64,000 bases of DNA. Source: Bacillus cereus (lineage in GTDB: Bacteria; Bacillota; Bacilli; Bacillales; Bacillaceae_G). Position 1 is the stretch's first letter, and each line of letters starts with the position of its first letter. Both the position numbers and the translations under genes were made by a program. This document shows positions 34,790 through 44,378 of this stretch, piece after piece. The notes below the pieces were generated by a model, which did not search any database, had not been told where the DNA came from, and worked only from the letters and a program-made list of their open reading frames with translations. Where the stretch lies: positions 1,799,001 to 1,863,000 of the forward strand of contig NZ_CP089518.1 in the NCBI RefSeq assembly GCF_025917685.1. Reading direction: 5' to 3'.

Positions 34790-35047
34790 GAACGAAAAAG
34801 TAACGATAAGGACATGAGATGATTTTTACGGTTTACAGAGAGGGAAGACAAGGCTGTGAGCTTCCTAACACGAAAAATGATCTTACCACCTTTGAACTTC
34901 AATAGTGAACGAGTAATCTAGTAATTATTGACGGTATCAGCCGTTATCTGAACTTGAGCAATCTAGAAGAAAATAAGTCTAGGTTGGAACAAGGGTGGAA
35001 CCACGAAAACACATTCGTCCCTTTCCTAGGGATGAGTGTGTTTTTTA
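34790..35047 (+). ncRNA. T-box leader, copy 1 (threonine-type)
   Basis: The conserved T-box AGGGTGGAACCACG is at 34992-35005, followed by a terminator (arms from 35008, AACACATTCGTCCC with GGGATGAGTGTGTT, T run to 35047). Stem I begins near 34801 and the likely specifier is ACC (Thr) at 34885-34887, followed by A as usual. Uncharged tRNA-Thr should favour the antiterminator. It lacks any gene of its own before the second promoter. Confidence 0.93.
35008..35047 (+). terminator. T-box terminator, copy 1
   Basis: A 14-bp stem (two G-U) with loop TTTCCTA, then a T run. This is the regulated terminator of the first T-box. Confidence 0.9.
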
Positions 35048-35088
35048 TAGCTTTTAAGATTGAAAATTTAAAATAATTAAAAAATATA

Positions 35089-35116
35089 TTGTTTTTGTCT
35101 TTTATGCGAGTATAAT
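35089..35116 (+). promoter_or_regulatory. Promoter of second T-box unit
   Basis: TTGTTT, 16 bases, TATAAT. It lies at the same relative position as in copy 1, so the duplication includes the promoter. Confidence 0.65.
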
Positions 35117-35135
35117 GAGTTAACAAATATATATG

Positions 35136-35392
35136 AGCGAAAAAGTAACGATAAGGACATGAAATCATTTTTACGGTTTACAGAGAGGGAAGCCAAGGGT
35201 GTGAGCTTCCTAACACGAGAAATGGTTTTACCACCTTTGAGCTTCAATAGTGAACGAGTAATCTAGTAATTATTGACGGTATCAGCCGTTATCTGAACTT
35301 GAGCAATCTAGAAGAAAATAAGTCTAGGTTGGAACAAGGGTGGAACCACGAAAACACATTCGTCCCTTTCCTAGGGATGAGTGTGTTTTTTT
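35136..35392 (+). ncRNA. T-box leader, copy 2 (threonine-type)
   Basis: The T-box AGGGTGGAACCACG is at 35337-35350 and the terminator arms are 35353-35366 and 35374-35387 with a T run. The likely specifier ACC is at 35230-35232. It is offset from copy 1 by 345 bases and nearly identical; differences cluster in the lower part of stem I and include a paired G-C to A-T change. It directly controls hom-thrC-thrB. Confidence 0.93.
35353..35392 (+). terminator. T-box terminator, copy 2
   Basis: The same 14-bp stem as in copy 1, followed by a run of Ts, 27 bases before the Thr mini-ORF. Confidence 0.9.
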
Positions 35393-35418
35393 ATTACTTT
35401 GAAAGGAGGTGCTGTAAT

Positions 35419-35502
35419 ATGAAACGATTTGTACGTACGGAAATAACCACCACCTGTATGGGGAAATGGCAGAGTAAGGTGATTGATAGAGCCGAAAAAT
35501 AA
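35419..35502 (+). CDS. 27-aa Thr-containing mini-ORF before hom
   Basis: Starts ATG 35419 after a near-perfect AAAGGAGGT, ends TAA 35502, 22 bases before hom. The peptide MKRFVRTEITTTCMGKWQSK... contains Ile-Thr-Thr-Thr encoded ATA ACC ACC ACC. ACC is an unusual choice in such AT-rich DNA, and it is the same codon as the T-box specifiers. It may be a leader peptide that senses Thr-tRNA or couples translation into hom. No terminator lies between it and hom. Function is inference. Confidence 0.6.
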   Translation: MKRFVRTEITTTCMGKWQSKVIDRAEK

Positions 35503-35524
35503 AATTTTAGGAGGAGATTAGAAG

Positions 35525-36820
35525 ATGAATAATGTAATTAATGTTGGGGTAATCGGTTTAGGTACTGTCGGAAGTGGTGTTGTTCATATTTTGAAAGAGC
35601 ATTACCAAAAAATCGCACTTGATACAGGGTGTGAAGTAAAGGTAAAGACAGTCGTTGTGCGTGATTTAGAAAAAGAACGTGACGTTTGTATTGATGGAAT
35701 CGTAGTTACGCGTAATGTGGATGAAGTTCTAAATGATTCAAATATAGATATTGTAGTAGAGGTAATGGGCGGAATTGAAGAAGCAAAACAGCATATTATT
35801 AAGGCATTACAAAGTAAAAAACATGTTGTAACAGCAAATAAAGATTTAATGGCTGTATACGGGGCTGAGCTTCTACAATTAGCAAATGAAAATAATTGCG
35901 ATTTGTTTTATGAAGCAAGTGTAGCAGGTGGAATTCCAATATTAAGAGGATTGGCAGACGGACTGGCCTCAGATCAAATTGAAAAAATAATGGGAATTGT
36001 AAATGGAACAACTAATTATATGTTAACAAAGATGAGTCAAAATGGATGGTCGTATGAAGAGGCTTTACAGGAGGCACAAAAATTAGGTTTCGCAGAATCA
36101 GATCCAACAGCAGATGTAGATGGTCTGGATGCAGCAAGAAAGGTAGCGATTCTTGCTAACCTAGGTTTTTCGATGAATGTTTCTTTAGATGATGTTCAAG
36201 TTAGAGGGATTCGAAAGGTTGAAAAAGAAGATTTAGAAATGGCGAAAAAGTTAGGGTTTACTATGAAACTAATTGGTAAAGCGGAGAAGCAAGGATCATC
36301 TATTCATTTAAGTGTAGAACCGACTTTATTGCCAAGTCACCACCCATTATCGAATGTGAATAACGAATTTAATGCGGTATATGTTCATGGTCAAGCGGTA
36401 GGAGAAGTGATGTTTTACGGACCGGGCGCTGGGAAGTTACCAACTGGATCTGCAGTAGTTAGTGACATTATTTCAGTCGTTAAAAATATGAATCAAATAC
36501 CGAAACATAAAAGTGTATTAAAAGAACCAGAGCCGTATGAATTACAAGATGATGAAGAAGTAGTTTCTAAATATTTTTTACGTATTTCATTAAGTGATGA
36601 ACCTGGGATGTTACAAAAAATAACAGAATGTTTCGCTAATTGTTCTGTAAGTTTAAAAGAGGTAATTCAGTTGCCGCTGAATAGGGACCTTGCAGAAGTT
36701 GTTATCGTGACACATCACACTTCAAAATATCAATTTGAACAAGTGTTAAGAGCGATTGAAGATATCGCAAGTGAAATAAACAGTTACTACAGTATTGAGG
36801 AGGAAAAACAATATGTATAA
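35525..36820 (+). CDS. hom: Homoserine dehydrogenase
   Basis: A 431-residue enzyme that reduces aspartate semialdehyde to homoserine with NAD(P)H. The Rossmann motif '[13 protein letters not shown]' is at residues 8-20, 'ANKDLMA' and 'NGTTNYML...[32 protein letters not shown]' are catalytic-domain signatures, and a C-terminal ACT domain (about 350-430) should mediate threonine feedback. GGAGGAGA precedes the ATG. It is the first full gene of hom-thrC-thrB and is controlled by the tandem T-box leaders. Confidence 0.95.
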   Translation: MNNVINVGVIGLGTVGSGVVHILKEHYQKIALDTGCEVKVKTVVVRDLEKERDVCIDGIVVTRNVDEVLNDSNIDIVVEVMGGIEEAKQHIIKALQSKKHVVTANKDLMAVYGAELLQLANENNCDLFYEASVAGGIPILRGLADGLASDQIEKIMGIVNGTTNYMLTKMSQNGWSYEEALQEAQKLGFAESDPTADVDGLDAARKVAILANLGFSMNVSLDDVQVRGIRKVEKEDLEMAKKLGFTMKLIGKAEKQGSSIHLSVEPTLLPSHHPLSNVNNEFNAVYVHGQAVGEVMFYGPGAGKLPTGSAVVSDIISVVKNMNQIPKHKSVLKEPEPYELQDDEEVVSKYFLRISLSDEPGMLQKITECFANCSVSLKEVIQLPLNRDLAEVVIVTHHTSKYQFEQVLRAIEDIASEINSYYSIEEEKQYV

Positions 36821-37871
36821 AGGACTTTTAAAACAATATGCTTCATATTTACCGGTAAGTGAAAATACACCAGATGTTAGTTTAATGGAAGGGAATACAC
36901 CTCTTATTCCATTATTAAATATATCAAAGCAATTAGGAATTCAGTTATATGGGAAGTACGAGGGAGCGAACCCGACAGGTTCTTTTAAAGATCGTGGTAT
37001 GGTAATGGCGGTTGCTAAGGCGAAAGAAGAAGGCTCAGAGGCAATCATTTGTGCATCAACAGGTAATACATCGGCATCGGCTGCAGCATACGCGGCACGT
37101 CTCGGAATGAAGTGTATTATCGTAATCCCAGAAGGGAAGATTGCGCACGGGAAATTAGCGCAAGCAGTCGCTTATGGGGCAGAGATCATTTCAATAGAAG
37201 GGAACTTTGATGATGCACTTAAAGCTGTAAGAAATATTGCTGCAGAAGAGCCAATTACATTAGTAAACTCAGTGAATCCTTATCGAATTGAAGGACAAAA
37301 AACAGCAGCATTTGAAATTTGTGACCAGTTGCAAAAAGCGCCAGATGTTCTAGCTATCCCTGTTGGGAATGCAGGAAATATTACAGCATACTGGAAAGGG
37401 TTCTGTGAATATGAGAAAGAAAAAGGGTATAAGAAACCAAGAATTCACGGTTTTGAAGCGGAGGGAGCAGCAGCGATTGTTAAAGGACATGTAATTGAGG
37501 CGCCTGAAACGATTGCAACAGCGATTCGTATTGGTAATCCAGCAAGTTGGTCGTATGCAGTAGAGGCTGCTGAGCAGTCAAATGGTGAAATAGATATGGT
37601 ATCAGATGAGGAAATATTACATGCGTATAGATTGTTAGCAAAAACTGAAGGAGTTTTCGCTGAGCCAGGATCAAATGCTTCATTGGCCGGTGTAATTAAA
37701 CATGTTCAATCTGGAAAAATCAAAAAGGGAGAAACAGTTGTTGCAGTATTAACTGGAAATGGTTTGAAAGATCCTGATATCGCTATTTCTTCTAATAAAT
37801 TTGACATTGCAAGTGTTGCAAATGATATAGAACAAATCAAAGATCATATAAAAGGGGTGATTATGTCGTGA
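36813..37871 (+). CDS. thrC: Threonine synthase
   Basis: A 352-residue PLP enzyme converting O-phosphohomoserine to threonine. The PLP lysine is Lys59 in '[11 protein letters not shown]', and '[20 protein letters not shown]' forms the phosphate-binding loop. This is the short, class II-type Bacillus form. The ATG at 36813 has GAGGAGG upstream and overlaps the hom stop by 8 bases; an upstream TTG (36795) is not needed. Confidence 0.95.
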   Translation: MYKGLLKQYASYLPVSENTPDVSLMEGNTPLIPLLNISKQLGIQLYGKYEGANPTGSFKDRGMVMAVAKAKEEGSEAIICASTGNTSASAAAYAARLGMKCIIVIPEGKIAHGKLAQAVAYGAEIISIEGNFDDALKAVRNIAAEEPITLVNSVNPYRIEGQKTAAFEICDQLQKAPDVLAIPVGNAGNITAYWKGFCEYEKEKGYKKPRIHGFEAEGAAAIVKGHVIEAPETIATAIRIGNPASWSYAVEAAEQSNGEIDMVSDEEILHAYRLLAKTEGVFAEPGSNASLAGVIKHVQSGKIKKGETVVAVLTGNGLKDPDIAISSNKFDIASVANDIEQIKDHIKGVIMS

Positions 37872-38761
37872 TACCATTAAGCGTTCGTGTTCCTGCTAGT
37901 ACAGCGAATGTTGGACCTGGATTTGACTCGGTGGGAATAGCTTTGTCATTGTATTTAGATGTGGTAGTAAAAGAGCAAGCTGATAAATGGCAAGTCATCC
38001 ATTCCTTTGAAGATTCAATTCCAACAGATGAAAAAAATTTAATCGTTAGCACGGCATGTAAAGTGTGTCCTTCTTTATCGCCCCATATAATAGAAGTTAC
38101 TAGTAATATTCCGCTTACAAGAGGTCTAGGAAGTAGCGCATCAGCGATTGTAGCAGGAATAGAGCTTGCGAATCAACTTGGCAATTTGAACTTAACAACT
38201 GATCAAAAAGTTCAAATTTCCACAAATTTTGAAGGGCATCCAGATAATGTCGCTGCTTCTATTTTAGGCGGAACAGTAATCGGAGCACTGGACGGGAAAA
38301 ATGTTTCGGTTGTAAGGATTGAAAGTAAGGAATTAGGCGTAATTTCTCTCATTCCGAATGAAGAGCTAAATACGGATGAAAGCCGATCTGTATTACCAGA
38401 GGTGTTTCCGTTTCATGAAGCAGTTAAGGCTAGCGCGATAAGTAACGTATTAGTAGCTGCGTTATGTCAAAAGAAGTGGGAAGTTGTTGGTGAAATGATG
38501 GAAAGAGATCATTTTCACGAGCCATATCGTTTAGAACTTGTACCGTTATTACCGTCAATTCGTAAATGTGCAAAAGAATTCGGAGCATATGGCACAGCGC
38601 TTAGCGGTGCGGGACCGTCCATTTTTATATTAACTCCATATGAGAAACGACAAGAAATTGCGGAGCAATTAGCGAGAGTATTTACAGCTATGAAAGTATG
38701 TGAGCTTGAAATCGACCATAAAGGGATTACTGTAAATAAGGAAGAACATATTGGATTATAA
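37868..38761 (+). CDS. thrB: Homoserine kinase
   Basis: A 297-residue GHMP kinase phosphorylating homoserine. '[22 protein letters not shown]' at the N-terminus and the ATP loop '[16 protein letters not shown]' (about 83-98) are diagnostic, and '[14 protein letters not shown]' is the third GHMP motif. GTG start overlaps the thrC stop by 4 bases with AAGGGGTG 8 bases before it. A terminator follows. Confidence 0.95.
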   Translation: MIPLSVRVPASTANVGPGFDSVGIALSLYLDVVVKEQADKWQVIHSFEDSIPTDEKNLIVSTACKVCPSLSPHIIEVTSNIPLTRGLGSSASAIVAGIELANQLGNLNLTTDQKVQISTNFEGHPDNVAASILGGTVIGALDGKNVSVVRIESKELGVISLIPNEELNTDESRSVLPEVFPFHEAVKASAISNVLVAALCQKKWEVVGEMMERDHFHEPYRLELVPLLPSIRKCAKEFGAYGTALSGAGPSIFILTPYEKRQEIAEQLARVFTAMKVCELEIDHKGITVNKEEHIGL

Positions 38762-38789
38762 AGAAAGCTAGCATCGCTAGCTTTCTTTA
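38760..38789 (+). terminator. Terminator of thr operon
   Basis: AAGAAAGCTAGC and GCTAGCTTTCTT form a perfect 12-bp stem with loop ATC, then TTTAT. Confidence 0.9.
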
Positions 38790-38877
38790 TGTTGTAAATA
38801 TCTGTTAAATTGGCATGTAAAAGAAAGATAATAATGTATAATTTAGTAAAGAGTGTATTAATTTTGGAGGTGCTTAT

Positions 38878-39087
38878 ATGAATAAAGAGTCACTAGAAGA
38901 AAAAAGAGAACGTATGAGACAAAGTGAATTAAAAAGTAATCCCACTGGTTCCTTAAATGACGGACTCAATAGAGTGGAATCAGGTAGTCCTGTTGATATG
39001 ACAGGGGGGATGAATTGGAAAGGTACAGGGATAATCATCTTAGTACTACTTTTAGGATACTTTGTATACACTTACTTTTTCAGTTAA
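38878..39087 (+). CDS. DUF6366-like small membrane protein
   Basis: A 69-residue protein with a charged N-terminal half ('SLEEKRERMRQSELKSNPTGSL') and one membrane helix near the C-terminus ('GIIILVLLLGYFVYTYFF'). It resembles the DUF6366 family of Bacillus. GGAGG lies 7 bases before the ATG. Function unknown. The topology suggests a cytoplasmic charged head anchored in the membrane. Confidence 0.75.
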   Translation: MNKESLEEKRERMRQSELKSNPTGSLNDGLNRVESGSPVDMTGGMNWKGTGIIILVLLLGYFVYTYFFS

Positions 39088-39211
39088 AGAATGTTTGTTA
39101 AAATTTTGATTTGTTTAGTTTCATAATTAGTGAAAAAGAAAAAAGCAGTTATCGTATTACATATCTTTTAAGCGAGTTAAAGTTGTTCATATCACCTTTT
39201 TTAATACTCCA

Positions 39212-39246
39212 AATAGAGCTAGCAATATGCTAGCTCTATTATTTTT
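39212..39246 (+). terminator. Terminator after DUF6366-like gene
   Basis: AATAGAGCTAGCA pairs with TGCTAGCTCTATT (13 bp, loop ATA), then ATTTTTT. Confidence 0.88.
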
Positions 39247-39299
39247 TGCCACATTCCTGTAACAAAGCACCTGTATATTCATTGGTGGAGGTGCAGAGG

Positions 39300-41603
39300 A
39301 TGAAAAAAATGATAGCGATATGTCTTCTTACAACTATGTCATTTTCGACTTTAGTCGGTTGTGATGTAAAAGGTAATAATACTGTACAAGAGTCTAAAAT
39401 AAAGAAAGCGACGTATAAAGATTTTACTTACGATGTAAATCCAGAAACATTCACAATAACTGTAGAACATGAGGGTGTAAAGGAACAGGCATCACAACCC
39501 CTACCGAAAATGAAGGTATCGAATGTAAAAAAAGAAAAGGATCGTACATCGTGGGAATATCCAGATGAAAAAGTAAAAGTAAACTTAGAAAAGAAAAAAG
39601 ACCACTTAAACATTGAAGTGGAATCGACTGGTGCGGAAAGCTTTACGTGGCCGAAAGTAGAGGCTGAAAATTATACACTTCCGTTATGGGAAGGTAAGCA
39701 AATTCCGAGCAATGATGAGAATTGGAAGAAGTTTTTAAAGGATGATGCATATTCATTTGCTGAATCATTTTCTATGAAGTTTTTTGCATTAAATGGTTCT
39801 AAATATTCGATCGTATATATTGCGAATAATATGTTTAATAATGAATTGAAATTTCATTCAAATCCAAAAATAGGGTTTGATTTCACACATGAATTCCCGA
39901 GTATAAATAAAAATAAAACATATGGCTTTCAATTATATGTGACAAATAATGATGCAGTAAGTATTGCTAAACTGTATAAGGATAATATTGTTGAAAAAGG
40001 TGAATTTAAAACATTACAAGAAAAGGCAAGAAAAAATAAAGAAATCGAAAAGCTTTATGGGGCAGCTCATTTTTACTTTTGGAATCAAAATGGTTTATCA
40101 GAAAGTAACGTAAATTGGCCGAAGCTAAGAGAGCAAATAAATAGCCCGGTGTTTAGTCATATAAAAGAGCTTATTCAAAAAAATAGTTCAGAGCCTGGGG
40201 AATTGAATGTATTTGAGCAGGTGAGTAAACAAGACTTTATCGATAAGTACCAAAAAAATGTTATTTTACGCTATACAAACGAAGTATTATCTATGAAGGA
40301 ATTGTATAAAGAGGATATTTTCCCGAAAGTTAATCAGGAAGCTAGTGTGTTATTAAAGAAAGGTGTAGATCACTTATCGAAGACAGAGCTGTATAGCTTA
40401 AATAAACATTTATTAAAGTCAGTACTCGGTGATGCAGTTGAAGAAGTAAGTAAATGGGGTAAAGCAGATGGGACGGATATACTAAAGGAAATGAAAGAGG
40501 CCGGAATAGAAAAGGCGTGGATTGGTTTACCGAACTGGGAACAAGGGTTTATGCAGCCTAATTTCGTTACAGAAGCGAAGGAAATGGGATATTTAGTTGG
40601 TCCGTATGATTCTTATCATTCTATTCACGAAAAAGGGGATAAAAATTGGAACACAGCTTCCTTTACTGACCCATCATTATACGAAGAGGCTACTGTAACG
40701 AAGAAAAATGGAGAAAAGGTGCAAGGGTTTTTAGGTAGAGGGCGAAAACTAAATCCGACATTATCACTTCCTAGTGTAAAAGAGCGAATGAACGACATAT
40801 TGCAAAATGGTCCTAAATATAATTCATGGTTTATCGATTGTGATGCGACAGGTGAAATTTATGATGACTATTCGGCAAAACATATAACGACACAAGAACA
40901 AGATTTAAAAGCAAGATTAAAACGAATGGATTATATTGCGCAAGAAAAAGGTATGGTAGTGGGCTCTGAGGGCGGAAATGATTTTGCGAGTAGTACGATT
41001 GCATTTGCTCATGGAATTGAAACGCCAGTTATTAAATGGGACGATGAAGATATGAGAAAAAACAAAACAAGCCCGTATTATGTAGGTGGATATTGGTCAC
41101 CAAATCAAAATGTTCCCGAAAAATATGCAAAACAAGTACCGTTGAAAGAAGAATATAAACAAGTATATTTAAATCCAGTATATTCGGTACCATTATATAA
41201 ATTAGTATACAACGATTCCGTTATTACAACGCACCATTGGGAATGGGGAAGTTTGAAGGTGAAAGATGAAGTTGGAAATCGTATGTTATATGAGTTATTG
41301 TATAATGTTCCTCCGTTGTACCATTTAGATGAAATAGAGTGGAATAAGCATAAAAAAGAAATTACACAGCATCTGAAAGTTTGGAATGAAGTTCATGAAA
41401 AAGCAGTAAAAGAAGAAATGACGAACTTTGCATATCTGTCAGAAGATAAGCTAGTACAATCTGCTTCATATGGAAAGGATATTAAAATTATTGTGAATTT
41501 CTCAAATGAAGATGTAGAAATAGAAAAAACGAAAATACAAGCAAAATCAGCTTTAATTAATAATAATGGGAAGCAAATGATATACACACCAAATGAGAAA
41601 TAA
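39300..41603 (+). CDS. Surface lipoprotein, GH101/GH129-like glycosidase
   Basis: A 767-residue lipoprotein. Signal 'IAICLLTTMSFSTLVGC' gives a lipobox LVGC. An N-terminal beta-rich region (about 30-240) resembles the galactose-mutarotase-like domain of GH101-type enzymes. The middle is a TIM-barrel-like part with 'IEKAWIGLPNWEQGF', 'GYLVGPYDSYHSI', 'SWFIDCDATGEIYDDYS' (candidate nucleophile Asp) and 'GMVVGSEGGNDFASS' (candidate acid Glu). The pattern fits the GH101/GH129 alpha-N-acetylgalactosaminidase relatives. Start ATG 39300 has GGAGGTG 6 bases upstream. It is alone in its transcript. Substrate not determinable from sequence. Confidence 0.65.
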   Translation: MKKMIAICLLTTMSFSTLVGCDVKGNNTVQESKIKKATYKDFTYDVNPETFTITVEHEGVKEQASQPLPKMKVSNVKKEKDRTSWEYPDEKVKVNLEKKKDHLNIEVESTGAESFTWPKVEAENYTLPLWEGKQIPSNDENWKKFLKDDAYSFAESFSMKFFALNGSKYSIVYIANNMFNNELKFHSNPKIGFDFTHEFPSINKNKTYGFQLYVTNNDAVSIAKLYKDNIVEKGEFKTLQEKARKNKEIEKLYGAAHFYFWNQNGLSESNVNWPKLREQINSPVFSHIKELIQKNSSEPGELNVFEQVSKQDFIDKYQKNVILRYTNEVLSMKELYKEDIFPKVNQEASVLLKKGVDHLSKTELYSLNKHLLKSVLGDAVEEVSKWGKADGTDILKEMKEAGIEKAWIGLPNWEQGFMQPNFVTEAKEMGYLVGPYDSYHSIHEKGDKNWNTASFTDPSLYEEATVTKKNGEKVQGFLGRGRKLNPTLSLPSVKERMNDILQNGPKYNSWFIDCDATGEIYDDYSAKHITTQEQDLKARLKRMDYIAQEKGMVVGSEGGNDFASSTIAFAHGIETPVIKWDDEDMRKNKTSPYYVGGYWSPNQNVPEKYAKQVPLKEEYKQVYLNPVYSVPLYKLVYNDSVITTHHWEWGSLKVKDEVGNRMLYELLYNVPPLYHLDEIEWNKHKKEITQHLKVWNEVHEKAVKEEMTNFAYLSEDKLVQSASYGKDIKIIVNFSNEDVEIEKTKIQAKSALINNNGKQMIYTPNEK

Positions 41604-41952
41604 TAAGGTGAAACTTTAATCAGTGGGGGTGTTCATCTCCCACTGATTATTAGCCTTCAATCGAGCTTTTACAGGAAAAATTTCACTCTTTATTCTTACT
41701 GAAATTCGAGGCTCTTACTACCTAAATAACAGAATGGTAAATCTGTGAATTCGAATGCTTTGAAGTGTTAAATTTTTGAAGTTGATAAACAGTGACTTGC
41801 CAAAAATAAGCACGAGAGTATAATGTGAAATGGAATACATATTGGATTCATGATGTAACCTTACAAAAATGTAAGGTGATTGAAAGGAAATTCAATATGA
41901 AGATTACTAGACATACATTATACTAGGAAAAGAGAAAGAGAGGAGAATGAAC
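41604..41952 (+). other. Intergenic region with palindrome and promoter
   Basis: No gene. It contains an AATCAGTGGG palindrome (41609-41652), a good sigma-A-type promoter TTGCCA-N16-TATAAT (41797-41824) and an 8-bp inverted repeat ACCTTACA-AAAA-TGTAAGGT (41858-41877) downstream of the promoter, a possible operator or leader hairpin for the LCP gene. Confidence 0.6.
41609..41652 (+). repeat. AATCAGTGGG palindromic element
   Basis: TAATCAGTGGG and CCCACTGATTA with an 11-base loop, preceded by GAAACTTTAA. The inverted copy at 58766-58804 shares GAAACTTTAATCAGTGGGGG base for base. Other members are at 27278 and, decayed, at 17591. Confidence 0.8.
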
Positions 41953-42954
41953 ATGAGCTCTGAATTAGAACAAAACACGAGAAGTAATAAAAAGCGTTCT
42001 AAAAGAAAGTCAATGAAATGGTTCATATTAATTCCATTTTTCCTACTTATTTTTGGAGGAGTAGGATATGGTTCATTTATATATAACAAAGCAAAAGCTG
42101 TTGTAAGTGATGCGTATGCAAAAATTGATAAGTCATCAAAGCGTGATAAAGAAGTTGAACCTTTAAAGGATAATATTTCAATATTAATTATGGGTGTAGA
42201 TGGAAGTGAAATGAGAAAAAGCCAATATGGCGAAGCGGTTCGAACGGATGCACTTTTATTAGCAACAATTAATAAAGATGATAAGTCTGTTAAGCTAGTA
42301 AGTATTCCACGTGATTCACGTGTTTATATTCCAACTAGAAAAAAACTAGATAAAATTACTCATGCTCACGTATTTGGTGGCGTGGAAAGTACCCGAGATA
42401 CGGTGGAAAGATTTTTAAATGTCCCTGTTGATTATTATGTGAAGTTTAACTTTGAATCATTCGTACAAATTGTCGATTCAATTGGTGGTATTGATATTGA
42501 TGTACCAGTTACTTTCACTGAACAAGATAGTAAAGATCAAGCTGGTATGATCCATTTAGAAAAAGGTTACCAACATTTAAATGGAGAACAAGCACTTGCA
42601 CTTGCAAGAACGCGTAAAATTGATAGTGATGCAATGCGTGGTCAAAGACAACAACTTGTAATTGAAGCAATTGCGAAAAAAGCTATGTCTGTTCAATCAA
42701 TTAGCAAAATGGGCTCGTTACTTGATGCAGTGGATAAAAATATGAAAACAAACTTAACGTTTGATGACATGCTTGCTATTACGAAAAATATGGCTGGATC
42801 TGACTTGCAAATGGAAAAAATGCAAATTGAAGGTACTGATAAACGTATTGGTGGTATTTATTATTACATTCCAAACGAAAAAAATGTGAAAGATATTTCG
42901 AATAAGTTAAATGAGCATTTAGGTGTAACACCAAAGTCAGTTCGAAATGAATAG
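41953..42954 (+). CDS. LytR-CpsA-Psr (LCP) family protein
   Basis: A 333-residue LCP protein. A basic cytoplasmic tail and one membrane helix (about 22-44) precede the LCP domain. 'NISILIMGVDGS', 'RTDALLLATINK', 'LVSIPRDSRVYIP' and 'LNGEQALALARTRKIDSDAMRGQRQQLVI' hold the conserved Asp and Arg residues for pyrophosphate and lipid binding. LCP enzymes attach teichoic acids or polysaccharides to peptidoglycan. The ATG at 41953 is about 8 bases after AGAGAGGAG; ATG 41947 is too close. One of several LCP paralogues expected. Confidence 0.9.
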   Translation: MSSELEQNTRSNKKRSKRKSMKWFILIPFFLLIFGGVGYGSFIYNKAKAVVSDAYAKIDKSSKRDKEVEPLKDNISILIMGVDGSEMRKSQYGEAVRTDALLLATINKDDKSVKLVSIPRDSRVYIPTRKKLDKITHAHVFGGVESTRDTVERFLNVPVDYYVKFNFESFVQIVDSIGGIDIDVPVTFTEQDSKDQAGMIHLEKGYQHLNGEQALALARTRKIDSDAMRGQRQQLVIEAIAKKAMSVQSISKMGSLLDAVDKNMKTNLTFDDMLAITKNMAGSDLQMEKMQIEGTDKRIGGIYYYIPNEKNVKDISNKLNEHLGVTPKSVRNE

Positions 42955-42955
42955 T

Positions 42956-42987
42956 AAAAAAGATTGGCCTTAGCCAATCTTTTTTTA
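42956..42987 (+). terminator. Terminator after LCP gene
   Basis: AAAAAAGATTGGC and GCCAATCTTTTTT (13 bp, loop CTTA). Confidence 0.9.
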
Positions 42988-43117
42988 TGGGAATACAATT
43001 GTAACTTTTCTGTAACGATTTTTTATTTTAGAAAAATTATACTCATATGTATGAGAATATTGGAGAAGCAAAAAGTGTAAAAAAATACTTAAAATCTGTA
43101 GTAAGGAAAGATATCAT

Positions 43118-44365
43118 ATGCCGAAATGGATAAGCATTATGGGAATCGTCTTTATATTGACTGGATGTAAAATATCTGAAGCTCCGACGAGTTTAATGGA
43201 AGCTCCTGCAAATGAAAAGTGGATTAATGAATTAAGAGAGCAAATAGATAAAGATTTGCCTGTTAATTATCGATTGCTTACTCCAATGTCTAATAAAGAT
43301 AAACAGATGATTTGGTCAATGGATTTTAAACAAGATAATAAAAAAGAAGCAATCGTCTTTTATAAATTACCGAATGAAGATCGGAGTATATATTTAGCTA
43401 TTTATGCGGAAAGCAGCAAGGGCTGGAAACTAAAGTCCACTCATACATTTGATGGTGAGGATATAGATATCGTTAAAGTCGGTGATTTTACAGGGAACGG
43501 GAAGCGGGAGTTATTAATTGGAATCTCTGTAAGTCGTGAATCTTTAGAACATGTAATGTATGCTTTTTCGGAAGAAAATGATGATATGAAGGAGATTTAT
43601 AATCGGCAATATACGAAGTTATTTATAGAGGATTTAAATAAAAATGGCCTTAATGATATAAGTCTTGTTACTTATAAAAAAGATGAGCAATTGAAAGTTG
43701 AGCTCATTGAGCAGTTTAATACAATGTCAGAAGTTACATTTGATCCTTATATAAATAGTATTCAAAGAATACAAATGGGACGTATTTCTAACACGTCAAA
43801 GGCAGTTGTAATTGATGCAGGAGTGGGGGCTCATTCAGGTATAACATATGTAGCGAAATTTGATAAGGATCATTATGAGGGACTACCTATAGACGGGAAA
43901 GAAGATTTATTTAATGATTATGTTGTGGAAAGTAAAGACGTTAATGAAGACGGCATTATTGAATTTGTTCGTACTGTGCGTCCAAAAGGTTGGGAAGAGG
44001 TATCGTATGGAGAGAGCACAATGTTTGAACGTTATATACAGTGGAGTGAAGAGGGAATTAAACCGATAGAAGAAAGATATGTCAATATAGATAAAGGTTA
44101 TTTTATCAAAATCCCTCAAGAGCTAATTGGAAAAATAACTGTCCCAGTTCAGCAAGAAGCATCGGATGTTCAAAAATTTATGGATGTAACTACAAATAAA
44201 ATATGGCTTGAAGTCCATATTTTTAAGCGGAAAGAATGGTTCAAAATAAAAGGATACGAGGCAGCAGTTAAAACGGCTTCTCACGTATATGCAGTACCGA
44301 AGCAGTCTAAATTTGAAAAAGTAAAAGCATATATAAAACCGCTAGCGGATTATCAACAAGAGTAG
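43118..44365 (+). CDS. Lipoprotein with FG-GAP-like repeats, in TCS operon
   Basis: A 415-residue lipoprotein with signal 'ISIMGIVFILTGC' (lipobox LTGC). The body has three calcium-loop-like segments, 'VGDFTGNGKRELLIG' (about 122-136), 'IEDLNKNGLNDISLV' and 'SKDVNEDGIIEFVRT', in the style of VCBS/FG-GAP beta-propellers. No catalytic site is evident. It ends 13 bases before the response regulator gene and probably shares its transcript, so it could be an extracytoplasmic accessory of that system. Family unknown to me by name. Confidence 0.7.
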   Translation: MPKWISIMGIVFILTGCKISEAPTSLMEAPANEKWINELREQIDKDLPVNYRLLTPMSNKDKQMIWSMDFKQDNKKEAIVFYKLPNEDRSIYLAIYAESSKGWKLKSTHTFDGEDIDIVKVGDFTGNGKRELLIGISVSRESLEHVMYAFSEENDDMKEIYNRQYTKLFIEDLNKNGLNDISLVTYKKDEQLKVELIEQFNTMSEVTFDPYINSIQRIQMGRISNTSKAVVIDAGVGAHSGITYVAKFDKDHYEGLPIDGKEDLFNDYVVESKDVNEDGIIEFVRTVRPKGWEEVSYGESTMFERYIQWSEEGIKPIEERYVNIDKGYFIKIPQELIGKITVPVQQEASDVQKFMDVTTNKIWLEVHIFKRKEWFKIKGYEAAVKTASHVYAVPKQSKFEKVKAYIKPLADYQQE

Positions 44366-44378
44366 GGAGGTGGGAATT

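Noticed and set aside
34944..35168. 74-codon minus-strand frame in T-box copy 1
   Set aside because: It covers the T-box and terminator and is explained by RNA structure, not coding.
35299..35418. Reading frame running through the second T-box into the Thr mini-ORF
   Set aside because: The part before 35419 lies inside the structured leader and has no ribosome site; only the ATG at 35419 has one.
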